From Clostridia bacterium (GTDB lineage Bacteria > Bacillota > Clostridia > Christensenellales > Borkfalkiaceae): a DNA stretch of 64,000 nt. Positions 10,066 through 19,981 of this stretch are shown piece by piece. A program made the translations under genes and the position numbers. The stretch's first letter is position 1, and every line of letters begins with the position of its first letter. The notes below the pieces were generated by a model that saw only the letters and a program-made list of their open reading frames with translations, did no database searches and was not told the DNA's origin. The DNA is taken from positions 1 through 64,000 of the forward strand of contig JAGASM010000014.1 in NCBI GenBank assembly GCA_017621735.1. The letters are read 5' to 3'.

Positions 10066-13000
10066 ATGAAAAAGAGGAAACTGGGCTTTGCAGTGGTTAT
10101 GATCATTGCAATGCTCACAGCGGTACTGCTTTCTGCGTGCGGCAAAGAGTCTTATCAAATTAAGTTTGTCACTTACGACGGCTCGCCTTTGACGACGGTT
10201 GTCTATACGCAAGACGAAGCGGTAAAGTGGGAGGCGGGCGAGCCCACCCGTTCATCGGACGCGGAATATACGTATACCTTCGCGGGCTGGGCGGATGAGG
10301 ACGGCACCGTTTGGCCGAGCGACCAACTTCCCAACGCAACCGCAAATGCAACGTATACCGCTACTTATAGCACGACAGTGAACAAGTACGATATTGTATT
10401 TATGAACGGCGAAGATACGTTATCCACCGTAAATCTTGCCTACGGTGCGGCAGTCGTTTACGACGGCGAACAGCCGACCAAGGCGGCGACGGCGGAAAAC
10501 GAGTACGCGTTCATCGGTTGGGCAACGGAAGAAAACGCAGACGAAGCGCTTTCGACGATTCCCGCAGTTACGGGGGCGGCAACCTATTATGCTGTATTTT
10601 CCGCAACAGCGAGAGAATATACGGTTACGTGGAACGTCGGTGGGGTGCTCGATACCGATGACGTTGCGTACGGAAGCGTACCCGCATATAGCGGAACGGC
10701 GCCCACCAAAGCGGCGACGGCGCAGTATACTTACACGTTTGAAGGTTGGGCAACGGAAGAAAACGCGGACGAAGCGCTTTCGACGCTCCCTGCAGTTACG
10801 GGCGCGGTAACCTATTATGCCGTGTTCTCCGCGACGGTAAACACGTATACCGTCAACTTTGTAGGCGAAAACGGCAGCGTTTTGCAAAACACCGCGTTTG
10901 CATACGGCGCGACGCCCGTATATAGCGGCACGACGCCCACCAAGACGGCGACGGCGCAATATACCTATGCGTTTGCAGGTTGGGCGGCGGTAGAAAATGC
11001 CGAAGATCCGCTTACGACCATTCCGAGCGTTACGGGCGAGGCAACCTATTATGCCGTATTCACTTCTACGGAGAATACCTTTGTCATTCAATTTAAGGAC
11101 GAAGACGGCGAAGTTTTACAAAATACCGCGTTTGCATACGGCGCGAAACCCGTTTATAGCGGAACGGCGCCCAGAAAGGAGGCAACGGCACAATATACCT
11201 ATGCGTTCGCGGGTTGGGAAGACAATGCCGGCACCGTTTGGCCGAGCGACCAAATTCCAAACGTTAGCGCTGCTGCAACGTATACTGCAAAATACAACAG
11301 AACGGTAAACGAGTACGTAGTTGCGTTCGTCAACGGAAGCCAAACGTTGCAGAGCGAGAGCCTTGCATACGGCGCGGAAGTTTCTTACAAGGGAGAACAA
11401 CCGACCAAGGCTTCTACGGCGGAAAACGAATACGACTTTATCGGTTGGGCAACGACGGCGGAAGCAACGGAAGCGCTTTCGGCACTTCCTACGGTTACGG
11501 GCGCGGCTACCTATTATGCAATTTTTGAAGCGACGTTGCAAAAGTATGTAATCACATGGAACGTCGACGGACAAATCTCTACCGAACGGGTTGAGTACGG
11601 CGAGGTTCCTCAATATAGCGGAGAAACTCCGACCAAACAAAACACCCTTCAATATACCTATTCCTTTGCGGGTTGGGCAACGACGGCGAATGCGGAAGAG
11701 GCACTCGACTCGCTCCCCACAGTTACGGGTGTGGCGACCTATTATGCCGTATTTACCGCAACGCCCAACACCTTCAAAATTGAGTTCGTAGACGGAGATG
11801 GCGAAGTTTTGCAAGATACTGCGTTTGCATATGGCACGACGCCTGTATACAGCGGCACGACGCCCACCAAGACGGCGACGGCGCAATATACCTACACCTT
11901 TAACGGTTGGCTTGTAGACGGCGTTGTTTACGGCGTGGGCGACAGTTTGCCCGAAGTCATCGGCGCAACGCGTTACGTTGCAAGTTTTAGCAACACGGTA
12001 AACAAATACGTGGTTACGTGGAATATCGACGGCGAAACGAGTCAGGTGAGTTTCGACTTCGGCGCAACGCCCGTATATAGCGGAACGCCCGAACGCGCAC
12101 CTACGGCAGAGTACGAATATACCTTTATCGGTTGGGCAACGACGGAAGGCGCGACGGAGGCGCTCGATACGCTTCCTACGGTTTCCGGCACGGCGACCTA
12201 CTATGCGGTATTCCGTCAATCGGCGCGTACCTATCTTGTTGAATTCTACGTAAACGGCGAAGTCGTAGAAAGCGATAACGTTGTCGGTGGCGGCGCGCCT
12301 ACGTTTGGCGGTGTAACGCCTACCAAAGAAGCGACGGAACAATATACTTATGTATTTGAAGGCTGGGCGCGTACCGAAGGGGGAGATCCCGTAGTCCTTG
12401 CAGAAGAAGAAATTACGGGCGACACCAAGTACTATGCGGTATTTAGCGCAACGGCAAACACCTACCGTATCGTGTTCCTGTCCGAAAACGGCGAACTGTT
12501 GCAAGACAGTCAAGTTGCATACGGTACCGTACCGCAATACAGCGGCGAAGCGCAAACGAAGGAAAACACCGATCATTACACCTATGCGTTCGCGGGTTGG
12601 ACGGATAGCGTTACCACGCACGCTACGCTTCCTACCGTAACGGGCGCGGCGGTATACCGTGCGGTATTCTCTTCCACTTCCGCAAATTATACGGTTACGA
12701 TCAACTACGTCGTAGAAGGCGGCGAGGTAGAGGCTCCCGAGTCCAAGACCATCACGGGTAAATACGGAACGGAATACGGCAAAGAACAAACGCTCACGCC
12801 CGAAATCGAGGGTTATTTGCCCAACTACTTCTGGCTTGGCGGCGTTATCACTGCGGACACCACGCTTACCGTTACTTACACCAAGGCGGACGTGTGGGAC
12901 GGCACCTATCCCACGGTGGACGGCTACACGCTTGAAGGCGAAGGCACGGAGGCAAGCCCTTATCTTATTCAATCGGCGCAAGACCTTGCGTACCTTTCGG

Positions 13001-14550
13001 CGGTGTCCTACAAAGCAAACTACGGGACGGGACTCTTCTATCAAATGACGACGAGCATCGACCTCAATGATCTCGCGTTCAAACCGATCTGCTACTCGGA
13101 CGTCGAGACTTCGGCGAATGTCAAGTATGCATTCGGCGGAACGTTCCTCGGCGACGGTTATACCATTGCGGGACTTAACTGTCTGTATACGAATAAGTGT
13201 GGCGTAGGTCTTTTCGGGAAGATAACGTCAGGGGCGGTCAGCAATCTCACGATTGAAGGGAACATTGCTGCTCGCCACCGCGCTGGCGGATTGACCTTCT
13301 GGGCTTACGAAAGCACGTTAACGAATATCATCAGCTTCGTAAATGCGGAACTCGTCGGCACCCAGGTAAACAACCATATTTACATCGGCGGAATTGTCGG
13401 CACGATGGGCAATGACAGCGTCATGACAAACTGCGCCAACTACGGCGACGTACGCTCGAAAGCGGCGATAGTCGGCGGGATTTCGGGTTTCTTCGGAAAG
13501 GTTACGGTAACAGGATGCGCCAACTACGGCTCGGTATTTTCGGAGTATTCGGCGATCGGCGGTATTACGGGGCAATGCAGCACGACTACGTTTATAAACT
13601 GTACGAACTACGGTCCCGTTGAAGGTAGATCCGGTGTTGCCGGTATTGCCGGTGAATTTGATAAGGACGGTGTTGCCACTACATTTGAAGGTTGTATCAA
13701 CTACGGCGCGATTACATCAAATTACCGTACCGCGGGAATTTTGGGACACTATAATAACTCCGCGGAAACAACTACAATCAACAATTGCGTCAACTACGGC
13801 GCGATTACGGCAACGGGTACGACGTATGCATCCACGGCAACGGTAACGGACGGTTATACGGTCGTTGCTCCTTATAGTTCGTCCGCTTACAGTGTCGGCG
13901 GAATCGCGGGTTGGTTTGGAAGAGGGACGATTACGAACTGTGCAAACTACGGCGACGTTACAGGGAACGTCCGTGCAATCGGCGGTATTATGGGTTACGC
14001 GGCAAAATACGTTACGATCAGCGGTGCAAAAAACTACGGTACGGTTACGGCGATCGACTATGCGGATATGACGGGCGGTATTGCAGGAATTTGCGCAGGC
14101 GCGATTACGGATAGCAATAACTATGGCGACGTAATCGGTCGCGTTCTCGTCGGCGGTATTGCAGGAAACGTCAATTCGGCAAGCGCAGAAGAGCCTGCTA
14201 ACGTTTCGGGTTGCAACAACTTCGGTAAGGTCGTCGGAAGCGCAACCTTCCACCTGAAAAACGATACCGTATACGACGCATATCAAATGATCGGCGGTAT
14301 TGCAGGAAGAGTAACGGGCGTCGGTGCGGTTTTTGCAAATTCCAAAAACTTCGGCAGCGTTACGGCAACCAACGAAGACGCGTTGTACGCAGGCGGCGCG
14401 GTCGGTTGGAGCGATCAAGCGATGAGCGGCGTTGAAAACTACGGTACCGTTCAAGGCTATGAATCCGTCGGCGGGCTTGTCGGTTTCGGTGAAGAACTCG
14501 CTACCGAAAGCACGAACGTAGGAATTGTCATCGTAAAAACTTCGGTATAA
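10066..14550 (+). CDS. Very large lipoprotein: 11 InlB-type repeats, MucBP-like linker, GLUG beta-helix
   Basis: 1494 residues. AGGAGG at 10051-10056 precedes the ATG. The lipobox is LSAC (Cys near 25). Residues about 28-875 carry eleven repeats of about 75 residues with the pattern YGxxPVYSGTxPTK...YTYxFAGWA...LPxVTGxATYYAVF. A MucBP-like unit (about 876-945) and the YLIQSAQDLAYLS header (about 965-1060) follow, then GLUG repeats (GGIVG, NCxNYG, GGIAG) to the end. The layout copies the preceding gene, so the two are paralogues. There are no enzymatic motifs. A 73-nt gap separates it from the previous gene, with no terminator in between; the strong terminator at 14613 ends the operon. Role inferred: extended stalk presenting a beta-helical binding head. 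Confidence 0.8.
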   Translation: MKKRKLGFAVVMIIAMLTAVLLSACGKESYQIKFVTYDGSPLTTVVYTQDEAVKWEAGEPTRSSDAEYTYTFAGWADEDGTVWPSDQLPNATANATYTATYSTTVNKYDIVFMNGEDTLSTVNLAYGAAVVYDGEQPTKAATAENEYAFIGWATEENADEALSTIPAVTGAATYYAVFSATAREYTVTWNVGGVLDTDDVAYGSVPAYSGTAPTKAATAQYTYTFEGWATEENADEALSTLPAVTGAVTYYAVFSATVNTYTVNFVGENGSVLQNTAFAYGATPVYSGTTPTKTATAQYTYAFAGWAAVENAEDPLTTIPSVTGEATYYAVFTSTENTFVIQFKDEDGEVLQNTAFAYGAKPVYSGTAPRKEATAQYTYAFAGWEDNAGTVWPSDQIPNVSAAATYTAKYNRTVNEYVVAFVNGSQTLQSESLAYGAEVSYKGEQPTKASTAENEYDFIGWATTAEATEALSALPTVTGAATYYAIFEATLQKYVITWNVDGQISTERVEYGEVPQYSGETPTKQNTLQYTYSFAGWATTANAEEALDSLPTVTGVATYYAVFTATPNTFKIEFVDGDGEVLQDTAFAYGTTPVYSGTTPTKTATAQYTYTFNGWLVDGVVYGVGDSLPEVIGATRYVASFSNTVNKYVVTWNIDGETSQVSFDFGATPVYSGTPERAPTAEYEYTFIGWATTEGATEALDTLPTVSGTATYYAVFRQSARTYLVEFYVNGEVVESDNVVGGGAPTFGGVTPTKEATEQYTYVFEGWARTEGGDPVVLAEEEITGDTKYYAVFSATANTYRIVFLSENGELLQDSQVAYGTVPQYSGEAQTKENTDHYTYAFAGWTDSVTTHATLPTVTGAAVYRAVFSSTSANYTVTINYVVEGGEVEAPESKTITGKYGTEYGKEQTLTPEIEGYLPNYFWLGGVITADTTLTVTYTKADVWDGTYPTVDGYTLEGEGTEASPYLIQSAQDLAYLSAVSYKANYGTGLFYQMTTSIDLNDLAFKPICYSDVETSANVKYAFGGTFLGDGYTIAGLNCLYTNKCGVGLFGKITSGAVSNLTIEGNIAARHRAGGLTFWAYESTLTNIISFVNAELVGTQVNNHIYIGGIVGTMGNDSVMTNCANYGDVRSKAAIVGGISGFFGKVTVTGCANYGSVFSEYSAIGGITGQCSTTTFINCTNYGPVEGRSGVAGIAGEFDKDGVATTFEGCINYGAITSNYRTAGILGHYNNSAETTTINNCVNYGAITATGTTYASTATVTDGYTVVAPYSSSAYSVGGIAGWFGRGTITNCANYGDVTGNVRAIGGIMGYAAKYVTISGAKNYGTVTAIDYADMTGGIAGICAGAITDSNNYGDVIGRVLVGGIAGNVNSASAEEPANVSGCNNFGKVVGSATFHLKNDTVYDAYQMIGGIAGRVTGVGAVFANSKNFGSVTATNEDALYAGGAVGWSDQAMSGVENYGTVQGYESVGGLVGFGEELATESTNVGIVIVKTSV

Positions 14551-14612
14551 CCGAAAAACGTCAAACGGGCGCTTTGCCCGTGAGATAGAGTACTTTTCCA
14601 AATAAAGAAGAT

Positions 14613-14644
14613 GCCCGCGAACATTGTTCGCGGGCGTTTTTTTT
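14613..14644 (+). terminator. Rho-independent terminator of first surface operon
   Basis: A 10-bp perfect stem (GCCCGCGAAC / GTTCGCGGGC) with a 3-nt loop is followed by GTTTTTTTT, 63 nt after the stop codon. Confidence 0.9.
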
Positions 14645-14710
14645 GTTTGGTTTTCCGCAAACGCAGTATCTAGATATTTGCTCAAAATTCTATTTCAAAA
14701 CGACTGTGTT

Positions 14711-14736
14711 ACGCACCCGATTTCGGGTGCGTTTTT
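14711..14736 (+). terminator. Second terminator-like hairpin before the next operon
   Basis: ACGCACCCGA and TCGGGTGCGT form a 10-bp stem with a 2-nt loop (effectively 4 nt), followed by TTTT. It stands 33 bp upstream of the next promoter and would insulate the two operons. Confidence 0.7.
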
Positions 14737-14768
14737 CAATATTTTTATGCGAATATTCGTTTATTCGC

Positions 14769-14798
14769 TTGACATTTTTTCATGGGGGGGGGTATAAT
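14769..14798 (+). promoter_or_regulatory. Sigma-A promoter of second surface operon
   Basis: TTGACA at 14769-14774 and TATAAT at 14793-14798 are 18 nt apart; both boxes match consensus. The spacer ends in a run of nine Gs, a likely slippage tract that could vary promoter spacing. Confidence 0.85.
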
Positions 14799-14829
14799 TA
14801 TTCTGTATCAATATATTTAGGAGATGTTC

Positions 14830-16563
14830 ATGAACAGACTGTTTAAGCGCAAGTGGATGGTCGCGCTTTTTGTCGCCCTTATCACGTCGCTTGCCTTGGC
14901 GACGTTTACGGCGTGCAAAATTTTTGATACGCCAAAATTTCACGTAACACCGGAAACGACGGAGATTCCCTATGGCGAAGGGGTAAAGTTTACGTATCAT
15001 GCGACAAAACTTTCGGACGACGGGGTTGGCGGTTACTCCGAAGAGGATGCGGAAGAGGCTTATAAAGCGATCAAATGCGTACAAGGATATCAAATTACGT
15101 ATACCGAGGGGGAAGAGGCGTTCACCGTGCAGCTGTCTACGGAAGGTGAGGTGGAACTCTCCTTTACGTGGAACGGTATGACGAGCAACACGGTCGTCAT
15201 CAACGTAAAAAGAGAAGTAAAATATATTACAACGGCGGACGAATTGCTGCAAGCGAGCAATCCCGCATGCCGTTACGTTTTACAAAACGATATCGACCTT
15301 TCTTCCCACACGTCGCACGCGCCGATTGAGTTTCAGGGTGCGTTGGACGGAAACGGATATTCCATTCAAAACTTTACATATATGCCGCAAAATCTTGCAA
15401 CCGACAAGGCAATGGGTTTTTTCTCGGTCAATCACGGAACCATCGAAAACGTAACCTTTGCAAACGCATTCGTCGGAATTTATTCGCAAGCGGCGTCGGC
15501 GGGAATCGTCGTCGGTTTGAACAACGGCACGGTGCGCAACGTAACCGTAAGCGGAGAACTTGAAGCGGAACAAACGAACAAAGTAGGTGCGGTCGTCGGC
15601 AATAATGCAGGGACGATTGAAGACTGTATCAACCGAGCGACGGTTTTAGGTAAAGACTTGACGGGCGGGATCGCGGGAGAATCGGTTTCCGCAGTCAGCG
15701 GCAGCAAAAACGAAGGAAACGTGGAAGGCCAGTCTAAAGTAGGCGGAATCGTCGGCGCGGTTACAAAATCTTCTACCGTCTACGGGAGCGAAAATAGCGG
15801 ATCCGTCGAAGGCACGACAAACGTCGGCGGAATCGTCGGGTTTACCGATCCAAGTGTAGCGGTTAACGTCAATAGCAGTGCAAACGTCGGCGACGTCAAC
15901 GGAAAGAGCAACGTCGGCGGAATCATCGGCGCAGGGGATAGCGTCGACCTCTTCGCGTGCGAAAACGGCGGGCTTGTACACGGAAACAGTCAGTACGTCG
16001 GCGGGATCGGCGGGTTTATCCGTTCGGCAAGAAGATGCCAAAACAACGGCGCGGTTAGCGCGGAAGGAAATGATATTGCGGCGACAGACGGCTATTATAA
16101 CGTTTACGTCGGGGGGATTGCAGGGCATTCCAAGCGGGTAGAAGAATGTAAAAACGTTCAGAGAATTGAACTGTTTGCGGAAAGCGGTGCTTACGTCGGC
16201 GGAATCACAGGATATTTGGAGGGGGATAATACGACGGACGCCATGAACGGCAACGTCAACGAGGGAAATATTTTAGCGCCGTCTACGAGTGCTTACGTCG
16301 GCGGAATTGCAGGTAATATGAAAAACTCAACCCTCCGCGGAGCGCAAAACAGCGGGAACGTCGCGGGCGGTTTATATACTGCGGGAATTTGCGGATATGC
16401 GCAAAGCGGTGCGATCTATTTTAGTGGAAATACAGGGGTGATCAGCGGGACGCAAACGGCGCAAATTGCAATCATTGCGCAAAACGGCAACGGCGACGAC
16501 CTCGCCGCCACCTTTGGGAACGAGAAAAACGGAAGTGTATCGGCAAGGGGGGATTTGGAATGA
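14830..16563 (+). CDS. GLUG-repeat lipoprotein
   Basis: 577 residues. ATG 14830 is preferred to ATG 14824, because AGGAG at 14819-14823 touches the latter but is 6 nt from the former. The lipobox is FTAC. Residues about 35-130 form a beta-rich domain (VTPETTEIPYGEGVKFTY), followed by the header (YVLQNDIDLSS, then GALDGNGYSI) that also precedes the GLUG repeats of the first operon. The rest is GLUG repeats (YVGGIAG, NVGGIVG). There are no InlB-type repeats here, which sets it apart from the two large proteins upstream. Its stop overlaps the next start by 4 bp. Function unknown; probably a surface ligand-binding beta-helix. Confidence 0.8.
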   Translation: MNRLFKRKWMVALFVALITSLALATFTACKIFDTPKFHVTPETTEIPYGEGVKFTYHATKLSDDGVGGYSEEDAEEAYKAIKCVQGYQITYTEGEEAFTVQLSTEGEVELSFTWNGMTSNTVVINVKREVKYITTADELLQASNPACRYVLQNDIDLSSHTSHAPIEFQGALDGNGYSIQNFTYMPQNLATDKAMGFFSVNHGTIENVTFANAFVGIYSQAASAGIVVGLNNGTVRNVTVSGELEAEQTNKVGAVVGNNAGTIEDCINRATVLGKDLTGGIAGESVSAVSGSKNEGNVEGQSKVGGIVGAVTKSSTVYGSENSGSVEGTTNVGGIVGFTDPSVAVNVNSSANVGDVNGKSNVGGIIGAGDSVDLFACENGGLVHGNSQYVGGIGGFIRSARRCQNNGAVSAEGNDIAATDGYYNVYVGGIAGHSKRVEECKNVQRIELFAESGAYVGGITGYLEGDNTTDAMNGNVNEGNILAPSTSAYVGGIAGNMKNSTLRGAQNSGNVAGGLYTAGICGYAQSGAIYFSGNTGVISGTQTAQIAIIAQNGNGDDLAATFGNEKNGSVSARGDLE

Positions 16564-19286
16564 AAATGAAAACGAAACGCAATTTATTGCGCGCCCTTCT
16601 TGTAGGGACGGTGGCAAGCGTGTTCGGCGGAATGTTCGTTCTTGCCGGTTGCGGTGAAAATTACGGTGATTTCGGGAAACAAATTACGTTGGATGCAGAC
16701 GATGCAAAACAAACGTATGCGTACTATTCCCTCGTCAACGAAACGGTGGTCGTCGACTATAAAGATTTTATTTCCGAAGAGGACAAAAAACACGTTACCG
16801 ACGACATGGAACAGTGGTTCAAGAAGTCAAGCGTCGTCTATAACAGTTGCGCGGCGGAACTTTCTATCGACGGCAATAAGGTGTCCGTTACGGCGAAAAA
16901 GCCCGGGAGCGTCAAGTATGCTCTTCAGTTGATCCACACCACGGAAAACAACGTAAATACGTTCTATGATACAAGCGCTACGTTTACGTTTGGTGTGGAA
17001 CAGGCGGTGTCGACGGTGGAAGAATTTCAATCGATGCGCGATCCTTACGTGTGCTACGTCTTGCAAAACGATATCGATTTGAGCGGGGTGGAATGGTCGC
17101 CGTACACGCTTCGCGGACATTTGGACGGCAACGGCTTTACCGTAAAAAATTTGGATTACGCGGCAAAGGCGGGGGATAACTGCGTTGGGTTGTTTTCGGA
17201 AATTGACGGTTGCGTCGAAAACGTTACCTTGCAAAACTGCAATGTTTCGGTGAGAGGAAACAGCGAATACGTTGGTCTTCTCGCGGGGAAATGCAAGGGA
17301 CTTTTGAAAGACGTTTCCCTTTCGGGGGAAGTGAACGCGGGGGATTCAGACTTTGTCGGCGGAGTCGTGGGCTGTCAATACGGCATTGCGCGCGGGGTGC
17401 AGGCGGACGTTGCGGTAGAAGGATGCCGTGGCGTCGGCGGAATTTTCGGCGACGTTGTTACGGATCAGTTCGTACGGCAATACGATATTAAAAACCTCGG
17501 CTCGGTAAAAGGTTACGAATGGGTCGGTGGAATTTCGGGTGGCATGACGGACGTTTACCGCACGGAGGCAACGCGAGCAACCCTTTCTTCCGTCGTCAAT
17601 CAGGGCGCGGTGGAAGGAAGTTATTACGTCGGCGGAATTGTCGGCTATGCCGTTCCCGTTCAAATTTATCACTCGAATACGGCGGGGAAGGGAAGTGATA
17701 ACTCTTATACCGCAAAAATGGACGTAAGCATTGAAGATGCGACCAACGAGGGCGCGGTAAAAGGCATCGATTACGTCGGCGGAATTGCGGGTAAAATCGG
17801 CGATTCGGGCGTAAGCGTCAAGGGCGTATCGGGCGTGATGAAAAATCTCGGAAACGTAGAGGGCACTTATTACGTCGGAGGATACTTCGGATATGCGACG
17901 GGGTTTACGGTTTCTCGCTTAGAAAATAGTGTGTCGGTAATCGGGAAAGGGTACGTCGGCGGAATCGGTGGATTTACCGATATCCTCGAAAACTGCAGCA
18001 ACGAAGGTACGATTTCCGCGCAAGGAACGTATTACGACGGAAATTCCTACCTCGGCGGCATTGCGGGGAATGCAAACAAAATCACTTCTTGCTCAAATAG
18101 CGGTGTCATTGCTACGGAGAATGACGGCGGTCTTGTCGGCGGAATCGTTGGATATATGCAAGACGGTACGCTTACTTCCTGTAAAAATACGGGAAGCATT
18201 GACTGCGTAAACGCAAGTAAAGTCGGCGGAATTGCGGGAAAGACGAAAAACGTAACCGCAAACGCGAACGAAAACACCGGAGAAATTTTTGGAAACAACC
18301 AAGTAGGCGGTGTATACGGCGTATCGAGCGGTACGTACACAAACGATAAGAACAATGCAAACATCAACGGGAAAGGGAATAACGTTGGCGGGGTGATCGG
18401 TTGGGTTGTCGGCGGAACGTACACGGGCGCAGTCAACGAAGGGGGAACCGTAGAAGGAAACGACTCCGTCGGCGGACTGATCGGATTTGTCGAGGCGTCC
18501 GGCTCGTCGCACAAATACGAATCGCTCAGTTCCAAGGCGACGGTTGTCGGAAATTATCGCGTTGGCGGGGTGTTCGGCTCTTCCGGAATTAGTGCTACAA
18601 TCGACGGGTTGCAATGCTCGGCACCTTCCGTTACGGGCGAGCAATGCGTCGGCGGAGTGCTGGGGAGCGGAGGCAACATCACTCTCTCCAACTCACTTAT
18701 CATTAACACCGTCGTTACGGGCGAAAAATACGTTGGCGGAATTGCGGGTGTTGCGTTCGCTGTCAAATCGGGGACCTTCCGCGGGCAGTTGCAAATCGTT
18801 GCGCCCGAATCCAAGCAAAGCGTTTACGTCGGCGGGATCGCGGGGCAACTTGTCTATGCGGAAAACTGTATTAACTACGCGGACGTTGCCGTACAACGCG
18901 GCGATTGCGTCGGTGGGATCGTCGGATATTTAACGACGACGGTTAGCGGGACGGACTATATGACGTTCTCTTGTACGAATAAAGGGAACGTTACGGCGGC
19001 AAGCCACGTCGGCGGTGTCGCGGGTTGTGCGGATAAAGCATTCTTCAAAAATTGTACCAACGAAGGGGATATTGCAGGTGCGGGCAACTGTGCGGGCATT
19101 GCGGGGTACGTCGATTTGTTCCGCAGCACGGAAAGTTGCAAAAACGAAGGGAACGTTACCGCGCAAATGTATGCGGCAGGGATTTTCGGTTGTTCGATTT
19201 CGGGCACGCTTTCCGACTGTTCCAACTCCGGCGCAATCAACTGTCAATCCGAAATCGGCTCCCTTTACGTGGGCGACGGGAATTGA
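16560..19286 (+). CDS. Large GLUG-repeat lipoprotein
   Basis: 908 residues, with the start overlapping the preceding stop (ATGA). The lipobox is LAGC (Cys near 31). An N-terminal domain (about 35-145) is followed by the header CYVLQNDIDLSG and GHLDGNGFTV, then some 25 GLUG-type turns (YVGGIAG, NKGNVTAASHVGG) to the C terminus. It is a lengthened paralogue of the previous protein with the same domain order, and the pair probably arose by gene duplication. No enzymatic motifs and no C-terminal anchor. The next gene starts 8 nt later. Confidence 0.8.
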   Translation: MKMKTKRNLLRALLVGTVASVFGGMFVLAGCGENYGDFGKQITLDADDAKQTYAYYSLVNETVVVDYKDFISEEDKKHVTDDMEQWFKKSSVVYNSCAAELSIDGNKVSVTAKKPGSVKYALQLIHTTENNVNTFYDTSATFTFGVEQAVSTVEEFQSMRDPYVCYVLQNDIDLSGVEWSPYTLRGHLDGNGFTVKNLDYAAKAGDNCVGLFSEIDGCVENVTLQNCNVSVRGNSEYVGLLAGKCKGLLKDVSLSGEVNAGDSDFVGGVVGCQYGIARGVQADVAVEGCRGVGGIFGDVVTDQFVRQYDIKNLGSVKGYEWVGGISGGMTDVYRTEATRATLSSVVNQGAVEGSYYVGGIVGYAVPVQIYHSNTAGKGSDNSYTAKMDVSIEDATNEGAVKGIDYVGGIAGKIGDSGVSVKGVSGVMKNLGNVEGTYYVGGYFGYATGFTVSRLENSVSVIGKGYVGGIGGFTDILENCSNEGTISAQGTYYDGNSYLGGIAGNANKITSCSNSGVIATENDGGLVGGIVGYMQDGTLTSCKNTGSIDCVNASKVGGIAGKTKNVTANANENTGEIFGNNQVGGVYGVSSGTYTNDKNNANINGKGNNVGGVIGWVVGGTYTGAVNEGGTVEGNDSVGGLIGFVEASGSSHKYESLSSKATVVGNYRVGGVFGSSGISATIDGLQCSAPSVTGEQCVGGVLGSGGNITLSNSLIINTVVTGEKYVGGIAGVAFAVKSGTFRGQLQIVAPESKQSVYVGGIAGQLVYAENCINYADVAVQRGDCVGGIVGYLTTTVSGTDYMTFSCTNKGNVTAASHVGGVAGCADKAFFKNCTNEGDIAGAGNCAGIAGYVDLFRSTESCKNEGNVTAQMYAAGIFGCSISGTLSDCSNSGAINCQSEIGSLYVGDGN

Positions 19287-19294
19287 GGTAACGC

Positions 19295-19981
19295 GTGTTT
19301 GACGAACGGTATGCAACCTTTCAAGCGTACGGAATTTCGCACGTTGTAGCGCTCATTGTCGGTGTCGGTGCGGTTACGCTCATGCTTTGCTTGCGGAAAA
19401 AGATCCAAAGAAGCCGTTTTTACGAAATTTTGTGCGGGTGCGTTATGCTTCTTTTAGAAGGGGTATTCTTAACGTGGACAATCCGCAATCATGGACTGCG
19501 TCCTGAACAACTTCCTTTGCAGTTGTGCACGATTTCACTATACGTAAACGTTTTTATGTTACTTTCCGGAAGATTAGAGCCTTTCCGCTACACCTGCTTT
19601 TGGACACTTACAGGTCCGATTCTTGCATTCTTTATTCCGATGCAAGGGTACGATTTTCCACATTTCCGCTATTTACATTATTATTTGAATCATCTTCTCA
19701 TTTTGCTCTCCACGGTTTATTTCTTTCTCGTCAGCGAAAAGCACGTTACCTTGAAAGACGCGTTGTGGAGCGAGGGTGGAATGACGGCGCTTGTCTTGTT
19801 CGTCATTCATCCGATCAATTATTGTTTGAATACCGATTTTATGTTTTTAACGCATAACGAGGGGTATTTTTCCACGATATTTGCGTGGCAAAACGTCGTG
19901 ATATGGTTTGCGGCGGCAGCCGTTCATCAAGCGTTGTTTTGGCTGTATCATCGGTTTTTATCTCCAAGGAGTAAGGTATGA
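19295..19981 (+). CDS. YwaF-type integral membrane protein (TIGR02206 family)
   Basis: 228 residues. GTG start with GAGGT at 19285-19289. Six hydrophobic helices are seen (about 15-32, 42-60, 70-88, 98-115, 125-142, 190-212). The pattern of QLPLQLCTISLYVN in helix 3 and FFIPMQGYDFPHFRYLHYYLNH between helices matches the YwaF/TP0381 family, which is widespread in Bacillota and of unknown function. Polar and aromatic residues (Gln, His, Tyr) conserved inside the helices suggest a binding pocket or enzyme. It is the only multi-spanning protein in the surface cluster, and its stop overlaps the next start by 4 bp, so it belongs to the operon. Confidence 0.8.
   Translation: MFDERYATFQAYGISHVVALIVGVGAVTLMLCLRKKIQRSRFYEILCGCVMLLLEGVFLTWTIRNHGLRPEQLPLQLCTISLYVNVFMLLSGRLEPFRYTCFWTLTGPILAFFIPMQGYDFPHFRYLHYYLNHLLILLSTVYFFLVSEKHVTLKDALWSEGGMTALVLFVIHPINYCLNTDFMFLTHNEGYFSTIFAWQNVVIWFAAAAVHQALFWLYHRFLSPRSKV

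Noticed and set aside
11116-13044. Open frame of 642 codons on the minus strand inside the InlB-repeat lipoprotein gene
   Set aside because: It follows the repeat period of the plus-strand gene and is very rich in Arg and Cys, as expected of an antisense shadow.
6405-14550. A CRISPR array, suggested by many regular repeats
   Set aside because: Units are about 200-230 bp, coding and in frame, with no short repeats separated by unique spacers and no cas genes.
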